This document shows positions 33,890 through 42,078 of a DNA stretch of 64,000 nt, piece by piece. Source of the stretch: Paenibacillus_AB hodogayensis (lineage in GTDB: Bacteria > Bacillota > Bacilli > Paenibacillales > NBRC-103111); contig NZ_BAAAYO010000021.1 in the NCBI RefSeq assembly GCF_039536325.1, positions 434,001 to 498,000 on the forward strand. Direction: 5' to 3'. A model generated the notes under the pieces. The model saw nothing but the letters and a program-made list of their open reading frames with translations. It was not told where the DNA came from and ran no database searches. Numbering within the stretch: position 1 is the stretch's first letter; each line of letters begins with the position of its first letter. Both the position numbers and the translations under genes were made by a program.

Positions 33890-34848
33890 GAAGTATATCG
33901 GGAGACACTCCGAAAGTAGTATGGGCTGAGCTTTTTCCGTCCGAATTCAAAAGCCGGTTGCAGCAATGTCCCCTTGTCTACATGCCGCTAGGATTGTGCG
34001 AGCCGCATGGGCAAATTAGCGCATTTGGATTGGACACGTTCAAAGCGGAGCACTTGTGCAGAAGCGTTGCTGAAAAAATCGGCGGCATCGTTGCTCCGAC
34101 GATGGGTTACCACATCCACGAAGTCGGACCTTCGGCGAGATTTTTGGAAGAGAATGTCGGGGAGAACAACCCGCATATGACGTCCGTGCCTTCCTTTATC
34201 TTTTACCATTTTTACCTCTACCAGCTGCGGGCGTTTTATAATGCCGGCTTTCAGCACGCTATTATTTTATCCGGGCATGGCGGTGCTCATCTGCACGATC
34301 TTCGAAACATAACGAATCTGTTTATGGAACGCGTGAACATGCGGATTTGGTATGGAACGGATTTCGATTTGACTCAAGGAACTTTCGTCGGCGATCATGC
34401 AGGAAAATACGAAATCTCCGCTCTGATGCACATTCGCCCCGACCTCGTCGATCTGTCCAAGAAACCGTTGGAATCTGTGGCAGGCGCCGGGGGGAGGCTT
34501 GCTGTCGGACAAGATGCGGAGGAAGCTACGCGAGAATACGGCGAGCAGATCATTTTGGCTTGCGAAGCTGAGTTAACACGAGTCGCTGCCGATCTGAATC
34601 GTCAAACCGGACCTAGCGAGGAGATTACCCCGCTCCCTATAGAGCTTATAGAAGAGATCTGGCAGCAGATCGTGCGTTCTGCCGAAAGCAATCCGGAGCA
34701 ATGGGCGACGTTGCAACCGAGGGCAGGTCAAGAGTCAGTTTCGGAGCTGTCGCGTTGGAAGCCTCACGAGCGCGTACAAATGCAATACGGCTCTGGTGCA
34801 AAAGCGAAGGCTTGTGGCCGATGTGCATGTAAAACTTGCAAACTATAG
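33886..34848 (+). CDS. Creatininase family amidohydrolase with cysteine-rich tail
   Basis: A 320-residue metalloenzyme of the creatininase/mycofactocin-MftE fold. Metal ligands are visible as Glu39 and His41 in LCEPHGQ, Asp in FGLDTF, His in LSGHGGAH and Glu in DHAGKYEIS. Family members open cyclic amides or cleave peptides. The last 14 residues (AKACGRCACKTCKL) hold four cysteines, absent from the usual family end, and might bind a metal or be a tag. ATG 33886 overlaps the reductase stop. A terminator follows. Confidence 0.85.
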   Translation: MRSISGDTPKVVWAELFPSEFKSRLQQCPLVYMPLGLCEPHGQISAFGLDTFKAEHLCRSVAEKIGGIVAPTMGYHIHEVGPSARFLEENVGENNPHMTSVPSFIFYHFYLYQLRAFYNAGFQHAIILSGHGGAHLHDLRNITNLFMERVNMRIWYGTDFDLTQGTFVGDHAGKYEISALMHIRPDLVDLSKKPLESVAGAGGRLAVGQDAEEATREYGEQIILACEAELTRVAADLNRQTGPSEEITPLPIELIEEIWQQIVRSAESNPEQWATLQPRAGQESVSELSRWKPHERVQMQYGSGAKAKACGRCACKTCKL

Positions 34849-34854
34849 ATTATA

Positions 34855-34894
34855 AAAGAACTCCAGCGACATTCACATGTTTCTGGAGTTCTTT
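34855..34894 (+). terminator. Terminator after the creatininase-like gene
   Basis: AAAGAACTCCAG (34855-34866) pairs perfectly with CTGGAGTTCTTT (34883-34894). The T tract is short, but the stem is 12 pairs. Confidence 0.7.
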
Positions 34895-35016
34895 ATCTTA
34901 AAGAAGGAATAGACAACCCCTCGGTAGTACTCTTAAAGAAGAGGCAATTCATTCAACAGGTATAAGGATAAGCAATAACTAAAGCAGCATTGAACAAGGA
35001 GGAGGTGTGGCCAGGG

Positions 35017-35553
35017 ATGACAAATAATTTAACGAACTTCCCGACTTTAAATCAGCCGATGACTAGTGGAACAGTCTCATGGAAATTTGTGCTAAATTCT
35101 CAATTTGAAGAATCTTTGGTCAGTAATATTAGTATTGTTCCGACCGTTATGGATCAGTATGTCATGATGAAATTATCCAATGGAGACTGGGAGTTAGCCG
35201 GTGGAACATTAGAACCCGATGAAGCTTATTTGGAGTGCTTAAGGCGAGAAGTAATGGAAGAATTGGGAGCTGAATTGATTCATTATCGTATATTTGGTCA
35301 TTTTGATTGTTTCAATCATGCGAAGGAACCGTACAGACCCCATCTTCCTTTTCCGCATTTCGTAAGAGTTATGGGAACTGGGGAAGTCAACATCGTTACC
35401 AAACCATTGAATCCCGAAGGCGGAGAAGAAGTTGTTGCAGTAGAAGTAGTTGATATTGAGGAAGCAGTAAAAAGATTTAAAGAGATGGGTCGTTCTGATC
35501 TTGCCGAGCTATATTGGTTAGCCCATCAAATCAGAAATTCAGTTGAAGAATAA
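35017..35553 (+). CDS. Nudix hydrolase
   Basis: A 178-residue protein with a complete Nudix box (residues 63-85): GTLEPDEAYLECLRREVMEE then LG, matching Gx5Ex7REUxEExGU. The enzyme would hydrolyse a nucleoside diphosphate linked to another group. ATG 35017 lies 11 bases after AAGGAGGAGG; GTG 35005 is inside the ribosome site. The gene is clearly more AT-rich than its neighbours, which may mean separate acquisition. It stands alone, with its own upstream region after the terminator at 34894. Confidence 0.88.
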   Translation: MTNNLTNFPTLNQPMTSGTVSWKFVLNSQFEESLVSNISIVPTVMDQYVMMKLSNGDWELAGGTLEPDEAYLECLRREVMEELGAELIHYRIFGHFDCFNHAKEPYRPHLPFPHFVRVMGTGEVNIVTKPLNPEGGEEVVAVEVVDIEEAVKRFKEMGRSDLAELYWLAHQIRNSVEE

Positions 35554-35692
35554 TGTAATCGGTTCCGCGCCGGTACGCTAGAAGCCCAAATTTCAGAAAG
35601 CAGAGGTGTACGGACGATCGCGCATCGGTGTGGCAGACTCCGTTTCTCCATACAGCGTTTTTTAATACCAGGCGGAAAACTTGGATTAAACA

Positions 35693-35721
35693 TTGACTGG
35701 TGACCGATTGCGTGCTACTAT
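35693..35721 (+). promoter_or_regulatory. Sigma-A type promoter upstream of the polysaccharide locus
   Basis: TTGACT (35693-35698) and TACTAT (35716-35721) are exactly 17 bases apart. The -10 lies in TACTATTAGTC, identical to the tct promoter at 3397. Confidence 0.65.
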
Positions 35722-35790
35722 TAGTCAAATTCGATTATTCCAAGTTAATCTATTTGTTTACTATATTACAAAACCGCGTAGCAGTATGTT

Positions 35791-35848
35791 TGACCGGACA
35801 GCCGGAAGAGATACAACCGTATACATTCGGTCGTATCTCCTTTTTTTT
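35791..35848 (+). promoter_or_regulatory. Structured leader element with terminator (copy B)
   Basis: TGACCGGACAGCCGGAAG (35791-35808) matches copy A at 3441 at 15 of 18 bases and folds as CCGG-ACAG-CCGG. A strong terminator follows: GAGATACAACCG (35808-35819) with CGGTCGTATCTC (35828-35839) and eight T. About 63 bases separate it from the predicted transcription start. It could attenuate the AraC/importer operon or be a free small RNA. Confidence 0.5.
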
Positions 35849-36020
35849 GCCTTCCAGCCGCTAGGGGCCGGGAATCGAACAGCCGATCCGCTACGACAGG
35901 GCTGCCCGGCATCGATCGATCAAAGGCCGCAAAAGGCCGTTACCAGCTGTTGGAACGAATCTTGGTCAAGATCATAAAAAGGCAGTTGTCAGATGACATG
36001 AACATATATTCGTAAATTGG
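35849..36020. other. Non-coding stretch between two terminators
   Basis: No gene is supported. GCCGGG and CCCGGC arms around 35877-35915 form an inverted repeat, and one frame (KGRYQLLERILVKIIKRQL) has a weak protein-like look but no start. Confidence 0.35.
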
Positions 36021-36041
36021 CCGCCAAAAGGCGGATTTTTT
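36021..36041 (+). terminator. Short terminator directly before the AraC regulator
   Basis: CCGCC-AAAA-GGCGG (36021-36034) is followed by six T. It sits against the first possible start codon (GTG 36042), which suggests the real start is further down. Confidence 0.65.
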
Positions 36042-36086
36042 GTGCATGAACATGTTGTGAGTTACTCGGAAGGCGGTCAGAGGCGC

Positions 36087-38348
36087 GTGAAAAGATCCCT
36101 AAGTCTAAAACAGAAAATTTGGCTGACTTATTTTTTAATTTATACAATTCCTTTTCTGATTTTAGGAGGAATGGTTTATTACAACGCCGTTGTGAGTCTT
36201 CAGCATGAAATCGAACGAACCAATATGCGCCAATTGGAGCTTGTGCGCGATGAAATCGATAAGCTTATGCAAGAGATGAATACCCTGACTACGCATTTGT
36301 CCATGGATCCAGAGTTAACGCCTCTCATGGTTGGCCGAAACGGATACGCTCAACTTGAATCTGTACGTGAATTGGCACGGTATCAATCCTATAATCCCCA
36401 TCTAGAAGATATCCTCTTATATTATTATGGGAACGAGGAATTGTATTCTACGCTTGGTACGATGTCCAAAGATACGTTGGCGAATGAGTATTATCGTTTT
36501 TCCGATCGTGATATATCCCAGTGGTTAGAAGATTCGGATATCATGCTAGGTTCCGAATTCATCCAGGCGGTCAATTTAAAACTTAAAGGCCAGTATTCCA
36601 ATTTGATTGCCTATGTTTCTCCTATTCCTCAGAATAGCTTTTTGCATTATGGCAAAGTCGTCTTGTTACTCAATGGTGAAAGTTTGACGAATCAGATTGG
36701 AAATTTGCTTGGTGATCTTCGCGGAAGCATCTTTGTCTTGGATGAAAGCAAGCGGGTAATGGCGTATAAGAACAGCGGCTTGCCTATAACGGAATCGATG
36801 TTGGCGGACGTATGGCAAGAGAACTGGTCGCCAGGCATCAGGCAAATTGCCTGGAATAGCAAGAGCTATTCGCTTGCATATGTCGACTCGGAGCGTACCG
36901 GATGGTCGTTCGTCACGCTGATGCCGACGGAGCAATTTCTTTCGCGCGTTATCAGCATGAAGATTGTAGTTTATTTTGTTTTAGCGACCCTCATTTGTGT
37001 TGGTATTTTAGGTACTCTGGTCATTTCGAGAAGACAATATAGACCTATCGATCGTTTATTCCAGAATGCGCTTAACATTTTACCAAGATCCGCCGAACAA
37101 CTCGCTGAAAACGAGCTGGACTTTATCGGGAATACGCTTCGCACCACACATAGAAGCAATTTGGAGTTAATTGAACGAGTTGATTTGCAGAAGGAAATCG
37201 TGAAAGAGAAGTTTCTGCTTCATTTGCTGCAAGGCAAGCTCAGCAATGAGCAATTAGAAAAAGGCATTTCCATGCATGACTTATATTTGCAGGGGAACTG
37301 CTATTTTGTCCTGATCGTGGATTTGGAGAACGGGCCTATCGGATTGCTTTCCGCCGAGCACAAGGAAGAAGTTTCGCGTATATTGAATCATTTCGTATTC
37401 GATGGCGGCGTAGCGTACGGTGCCAAACAGGACTGGGAGACCGAAATGGTACTCATTGTTGCATTGGAAAATGAGTATGAAGATACGAAGCGAATGCGGC
37501 ATAAGGTGGTGATGGAATTGCAGCAGCGAGTGGTTAGTCGCATTGACGCTCGGCTAACGGTTTCTGTAGGACAAATGTATTCAGAGCCCAAGCTAATCAA
37601 TCGGTCTTATATCGAGGCTTCGGGGGCAATGGAATACCGAATTCGCGAAGGAAGCGGGGGCGTGATCTTTTTTGACGATATCCAAAACGGGAATCACGAT
37701 GATTTATGGTATCCGATTGAGGATCAAATCCGGTTCATTCAAAGCTTAAAGCAGGGGGATGCCGGGATTGCAACGGAAACGTTGCGTATTATTATCGAAA
37801 GCATCGCGCAACGGGGGCAGTCGCTGCCGATACTACGGTTGAAATACTCCGATCTGATCAATTCAGTATTTAAATTGATGAGAGAGTTGAGGATCGTAGA
37901 CAACACGGATAAAATTCGCGACATTGCGGAGTTCACATCGCTATCGGAGCTTGAAGTGCTGCTTCGCCATTTGGTAGAGGATATTTGCAATCACGTTGTC
38001 CGGAAGCGTGAGAGCAATAATACGCGATTACAGAATGAAGTCATCACGCTTATTCAGTCCCGTTTTCAATCCATTGACTTTTCGCTGGAGCAGCTTGCCA
38101 TACATTTCAGATTATCTTCATCGTATCTTAGTCGATTTATTAAAGAACAAACAGGGATGACTTTCACCGATTATGTGCAACAGCTGAGGCAAGAAGAGGC
38201 GAAAAGGTTGCTAGTCGAAACGGACTTTTCGGTAAAGGAAATTGTTGGACTTGTTGGATACATCGGTGTTTCGAAATACATCGAGAAATTCCGCAAGCAA
38301 GAAGGCATTACACCTGGTGAGTATCGTAAGCTTTATTCCAAGAACTAG
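36087..38348 (+). CDS. Membrane-anchored AraC family regulator (YesS-like)
   Basis: A protein of about 753 residues. A first membrane helix (IWLTYFLIYTIPFLILGGMV), an extracellular sensor of about 260 residues and a second helix (VVYFVLATLICVGILGTLVI) are followed by a cytoplasmic region. It ends in an AraC double helix-turn-helix over the last 100 residues (FSLEQLAIHFRLSSSYLSRF; VGYIGVSKYIEKFRKQEGI). This architecture senses an extracellular glycan and activates nearby genes. GTG 36087 is preferred over GTG 36042 because a terminator ends at 36041; GGAAGGCGG lies 11 bases upstream. The sugar importer and enzymes that follow are the probable targets. Confidence 0.88.
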   Translation: MKRSLSLKQKIWLTYFLIYTIPFLILGGMVYYNAVVSLQHEIERTNMRQLELVRDEIDKLMQEMNTLTTHLSMDPELTPLMVGRNGYAQLESVRELARYQSYNPHLEDILLYYYGNEELYSTLGTMSKDTLANEYYRFSDRDISQWLEDSDIMLGSEFIQAVNLKLKGQYSNLIAYVSPIPQNSFLHYGKVVLLLNGESLTNQIGNLLGDLRGSIFVLDESKRVMAYKNSGLPITESMLADVWQENWSPGIRQIAWNSKSYSLAYVDSERTGWSFVTLMPTEQFLSRVISMKIVVYFVLATLICVGILGTLVISRRQYRPIDRLFQNALNILPRSAEQLAENELDFIGNTLRTTHRSNLELIERVDLQKEIVKEKFLLHLLQGKLSNEQLEKGISMHDLYLQGNCYFVLIVDLENGPIGLLSAEHKEEVSRILNHFVFDGGVAYGAKQDWETEMVLIVALENEYEDTKRMRHKVVMELQQRVVSRIDARLTVSVGQMYSEPKLINRSYIEASGAMEYRIREGSGGVIFFDDIQNGNHDDLWYPIEDQIRFIQSLKQGDAGIATETLRIIIESIAQRGQSLPILRLKYSDLINSVFKLMRELRIVDNTDKIRDIAEFTSLSELEVLLRHLVEDICNHVVRKRESNNTRLQNEVITLIQSRFQSIDFSLEQLAIHFRLSSSYLSRFIKEQTGMTFTDYVQQLRQEEAKRLLVETDFSVKEIVGLVGYIGVSKYIEKFRKQEGITPGEYRKLYSKN

Positions 38349-38382
38349 TACGACGCGACCCCTAATAGGCGGAAATTGTGGA

Positions 38383-38418
38383 AGAAAGACGGGCTGAAAT
38401 GCTCGGCTTTCTTTTTTT
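38383..38418 (+). terminator. Terminator after the AraC regulator gene
   Basis: AGAAAG with CTTTCT and CGGGC with GCTCG form a stem, followed by seven T. The importer genes therefore probably have their own promoter in 38419-38544. Confidence 0.7.
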
Positions 38419-38544
38419 TACCATGCGGAACATGCTCGATCATCTGCGGAACATCCCGGAATACGGCATGTCACCATCGGAACATTCGAAAATGAACGGT
38501 ATATTTACGCGTATGGCTCCGGATGTTTATACTTCGTGTGATGA

Positions 38545-39474
38545 ATGTTGCGCCACAGTATAAAGGGGGTGAAGAAGATACACGTATCACGATTGAGTCG
38601 GACTTGGCCATTGTACATTTTGGTAATGCCGGCGATCCTTTATTTTATTGTTTTTCAGTATGTACCCATGTACGGCGTTCAAATCGCATTTAAGAATTAT
38701 GTAGTCACCAAGGGAATATGGGGAAGCGAGTGGGTAGGATTCGCACATTTTGAACGTTTTTTTCAGTCCGTTTATTTCGGTCGATTGATCCGAAATACGT
38801 TGCTCATCAGTTTATATCAGTTGGCTTTATTTCCGGTATCCATCATTGTGGCGTTGTCCTTGAACGAACTTTCGAATAACTGGTACAAGAAAACGGTGCA
38901 GACGGTTACATATGCGCCTCATTTTATCTCGGTTGTTGTGATGAGCGGGATGATCGTTGCTTTCTTAAGCCCATCTACAGGAATTGTGAACAAATTCGTA
39001 GGTTTGCTCGGCGGAGATGCGATCTCATTCATGACCGAACCGGGATGGTTTAAGAGTATTTTCGTGCTGTCTGGCGAATGGCAGAACCTAGGGTGGGGGG
39101 CCATTATTTATTTGGCGGCCTTGACTGGGATTAATCCGGAGCTTCATGAAGCGGCGACTGTCGATGGTGCGAGTCGACTTCAACGCATTTGGCACATCAA
39201 CATCCCTGGGATTATGCCTACAATTATTATCCTACTGATTCTCAATACCGGCAGCTTCATGTCGATTGGCTTCGAACGAGTCTACTTGCTGCAAAATTCC
39301 TTAAACCTGGAGGCATCCGACGTCGTTCAAACCTATGTGTATCGAAGCGGACTTATGGAAGGTCAATACAGCTTCTCGAGTGCGGCAGGTTTGTTTAATT
39401 CGGTCATCAATCTAATTTTGCTGCTGACTGTCAACCAGATTGCCCGTAAATTCAGCAGCACAAGTCTGTTATAG
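38545..39474 (+). CDS. Sugar ABC transporter permease, LplB-like
   Basis: A 309-residue inner-membrane permease with six hydrophobic segments. The N-terminus has the family's YILVMPAILYFIVFQYVPMYG and the ATPase-coupling EAA loop is AATVDGASRLQRIWHINIPG near residue 210. This subfamily works with an LplC-type partner and a large lipoprotein for complex oligosaccharides. ATG 38545 lacks a good ribosome site, and GTG 38569 beside AAAGGGGG is an alternative. No ATPase gene is in the locus, as is usual, since a shared MsmX-type ATPase serves such importers. Confidence 0.92.
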   Translation: MLRHSIKGVKKIHVSRLSRTWPLYILVMPAILYFIVFQYVPMYGVQIAFKNYVVTKGIWGSEWVGFAHFERFFQSVYFGRLIRNTLLISLYQLALFPVSIIVALSLNELSNNWYKKTVQTVTYAPHFISVVVMSGMIVAFLSPSTGIVNKFVGLLGGDAISFMTEPGWFKSIFVLSGEWQNLGWGAIIYLAALTGINPELHEAATVDGASRLQRIWHINIPGIMPTIIILLILNTGSFMSIGFERVYLLQNSLNLEASDVVQTYVYRSGLMEGQYSFSSAAGLFNSVINLILLLTVNQIARKFSSTSLL

Positions 39475-39484
39475 AGGTGAGCGA

Positions 39485-40375
39485 ATGAACCGCAGTTTGT
39501 CAGACAGAATGTTTGTCACGTTCAATTTCGCCTTTACGTTGATTCTGCTGGCGGTGGTCTTATATCCACTAGCTTATATTTTAAGCGCATCTATCAGCAA
39601 TCCATTGGCTGTCAATTCGGGGCAAATGTGGCTTTGGCCAAAAGGCATTACGTTCGAAGGGTATGCACGGGTATTTCAAAACGCGGAAATCTGGATGGGA
39701 TTCCGAAATACGCTCCTGTATACGCTCTTGGGCACAGCTATCCATCTTGCCATTTTACTTCCATGTGCTTTCGCCATGTCGCGCAAAGATATGCGAGGCA
39801 GAAGCGTCATCCTGGTTTTTCTGCTGGTGACCATGTTTTTTAACGGCGGGCTCATTCCCAACTACTTATTGATTAAAAATCTCGGAATGATGGATAGTTG
39901 GTTAGCGATTGTCCTACCCAATGCGATAGGGATTTGGTCCATTATTGTAACCCGAACATTTTTCACCATGAACATCCCGCATGAGCTGCAGGAGGCTGCA
40001 GAAATAGACGGTTGTCATCTATTCGGCGTGTTTTTACGCATCGCCCTGCCGCTTGCCGGTCCGATCATTGCAGTCATGTCTTTGTTTCATGCAGTGGGTT
40101 TGTGGAATCAATATTTTGCAGCGATGATGTACTTGTCTGATAGGAGTCTGTTTCCGCTTCAACTGATTCTAAGGGAAATCCTGATCCTTCAGGAGATGAA
40201 CACCACTATGCTCATGAATGGGGATCAGTTGGATAGCTTGGCGGAGCAAGCCAGAATCTCGGACATTCTGAAATATGCGGTGATGATTGTGTCCGCCTTG
40301 CCGTTATTGATTGTCTATCCGTTTCTCCAACGCTTTTTTGTAAAGGGCGTGCTCATCGGCTCACTGAAAGGGTAA
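39485..40375 (+). CDS. Sugar ABC transporter permease, LplC-like
   Basis: A 296-residue permease with six hydrophobic segments. The EAA loop ELQEAAEIDGCHLFGVFLRI lies near residue 170 and the end is KGVLIGSLKG, the usual LplC C-terminus. ATG 39485 follows AGAGGTGAGCGA. It pairs with the LplB-like subunit 10 bases upstream and with the binding lipoprotein gene 42 bases downstream. Confidence 0.93.
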   Translation: MNRSLSDRMFVTFNFAFTLILLAVVLYPLAYILSASISNPLAVNSGQMWLWPKGITFEGYARVFQNAEIWMGFRNTLLYTLLGTAIHLAILLPCAFAMSRKDMRGRSVILVFLLVTMFFNGGLIPNYLLIKNLGMMDSWLAIVLPNAIGIWSIIVTRTFFTMNIPHELQEAAEIDGCHLFGVFLRIALPLAGPIIAVMSLFHAVGLWNQYFAAMMYLSDRSLFPLQLILREILILQEMNTTMLMNGDQLDSLAEQARISDILKYAVMIVSALPLLIVYPFLQRFFVKGVLIGSLKG

Positions 40376-40417
40376 GAACACAAAGAAAAGAACCATCTAA
40401 AAAAGAGGAGTCTACCC

Positions 40418-42049
40418 ATGAAAAAGAGAACATGGCTTCCGGCGATCCTGGCGACGATGCTGGCAGCAAGCGTCATAGCAGGATGCAATGAAACGAATAA
40501 GAAGGCAGCTGAACCGGAACAAAAAAAGGAAGCGACTCCGGAAAATTTGAACAAAACGGGATTTCCGATTGTGACCAAGCCTATCACCCTAAAGATGATG
40601 GGGGCCAAAACGGCCAACCAGTTAATATGGGGGGAAATGGCGTTTTTTAAGGAAATGGCGAAACAGACGAACATCAATTTCGAATTTGATACCCCTGCAG
40701 TCGAGAGCTATAAGGAGAAGTTACGATTGAAATTTGCCAGCGGGAGCTTGCCAGATGTGCTGTTTGGAGCGAATCTGCTTCCGGAGGATGAAATATTATT
40801 CGGCAGTCAAGGCCAACTAATCCCTCTGGAAAAGCTCATTGCGAATTATGCGCCTAACCTGCAGAAGCTGCTGGCAGACTATCCGGATATTCGCCGCAAC
40901 ATTACCACCCCGGACGGACATATTTATTCGCTGCCTTTTGTCGATACCCCCGGTGCTTTCGGCGTTTATCCTAAGCTATGGATCAATGAAAGTTGGCTGA
41001 CGGCCCTGAATTTGCCAATGCCCAAAACCACGGACGATTTGATTACGGTATTGAGGGCGTTCAAGAATGACGATCCGAACAAGAACGGCAAGCAAGACGA
41101 AATTCCGATGTCGTTCCATCTGGTCGCTGGCACCGGCATACCCGATATTCAATCGATTCTGCTGAATGCATTCGGGTTTACCGGCAATTTGACGATAGAT
41201 CGGGACAAAGTGCGCTTTGCGCCATATGAACCGGAATACAAAGCTTATCTATCCTTCATGAATCGGCTCTATGCAGAAGGACTATTGGATAAGGAAGGGT
41301 ACTCTCAGACGGTTCAGCAAAAAAATGCTAAAGGCAATGGCAACAGAATCGGTGTGTTAGCAGCAGGCGGACCGTTCCAAGTCGTCGGCAATAACCTTGA
41401 CAAAGACTATAGCATCCTGCCTCCACTAACGTCTGCATTAAATGAAAAACCGTTTGCGATACGAAACAACTATTTGACGAAGGGCACTTTTGCGATTACT
41501 TCAAGTAACCCGAATCCGGAAGCGACGATTCGTTGGGTGGACTATCTGTACAGCAAAGAAGGAGCGATTCTCGCCGCGCAAGGGGTTGAAGGCAAGCATT
41601 TCGAGTACATCGACAACAAGCAAGGATTGAAAGCTTTGGTTCCGGAGGGTGCGAATCCTGCTGAATTCCGGGGGACGATTTCACCGAATGCGGGAATCTT
41701 TATTCCTCGTATTCATGAACCGGTTTCAAAATTAAACGAGTATAAGCTCCAGGAAACAAACCCGTTGAATTATCACATTGCTACGGAAAGCAAGAAGAAG
41801 CTCGAGCCGATCGCTAGAGACAGCTACCCATTAACCTATTTCACTTTGGAGGAGCTGCAGCAATTGAAAGTGCTGGAGACCGATATTACAACGTACATCA
41901 GCGAGATGTCGGGCAAATTTATTGTCGGTGATGCGTCATTGGACAATAAATGGAATGAATATGTCGCCATGCTAGAGAAGATGAAAGTGAAGCAGTATGT
42001 GGAGCTTTATCAGAAAGCGTACGATCGTTGGAAGTCGGCAAGTAAATAA
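40418..42049 (+). CDS. Extracellular sugar-binding lipoprotein, LplA-like
   Basis: A 543-residue lipoprotein, the large size typical of LplA partners. The lipobox VIAGC places Cys23 at the mature end, then a charged linker and the binding fold (TLKMMGAKTANQLIW, ASGSLPDVLFGANL, NITTPDGHIYSLPF, LYAEGLLDKEGYSQ). An EF-hand-like calcium loop (DPNKNGKQDEIP) lies near residue 223, as in alginate- and oligosaccharide-binding homologues. It captures the oligosaccharide produced by the extracellular enzymes. A GAGG site precedes the ATG. Confidence 0.92.
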   Translation: MKKRTWLPAILATMLAASVIAGCNETNKKAAEPEQKKEATPENLNKTGFPIVTKPITLKMMGAKTANQLIWGEMAFFKEMAKQTNINFEFDTPAVESYKEKLRLKFASGSLPDVLFGANLLPEDEILFGSQGQLIPLEKLIANYAPNLQKLLADYPDIRRNITTPDGHIYSLPFVDTPGAFGVYPKLWINESWLTALNLPMPKTTDDLITVLRAFKNDDPNKNGKQDEIPMSFHLVAGTGIPDIQSILLNAFGFTGNLTIDRDKVRFAPYEPEYKAYLSFMNRLYAEGLLDKEGYSQTVQQKNAKGNGNRIGVLAAGGPFQVVGNNLDKDYSILPPLTSALNEKPFAIRNNYLTKGTFAITSSNPNPEATIRWVDYLYSKEGAILAAQGVEGKHFEYIDNKQGLKALVPEGANPAEFRGTISPNAGIFIPRIHEPVSKLNEYKLQETNPLNYHIATESKKKLEPIARDSYPLTYFTLEELQQLKVLETDITTYISEMSGKFIVGDASLDNKWNEYVAMLEKMKVKQYVELYQKAYDRWKSASK

Positions 42050-42078
42050 CTTCGTGGCATAGGAGAGGAGTTGTTTGT

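Noticed and set aside
35870..35915. tRNA-like sequence around GGGAATCGAAC
   Set aside because: It recalls a T-arm, but no acceptor, D or anticodon arm can be folded around it.
38419..38544. Small gene between the AraC regulator and the first permease
   Set aside because: Short open frames exist but lack a ribosome site; the stretch more likely holds the importer promoter.
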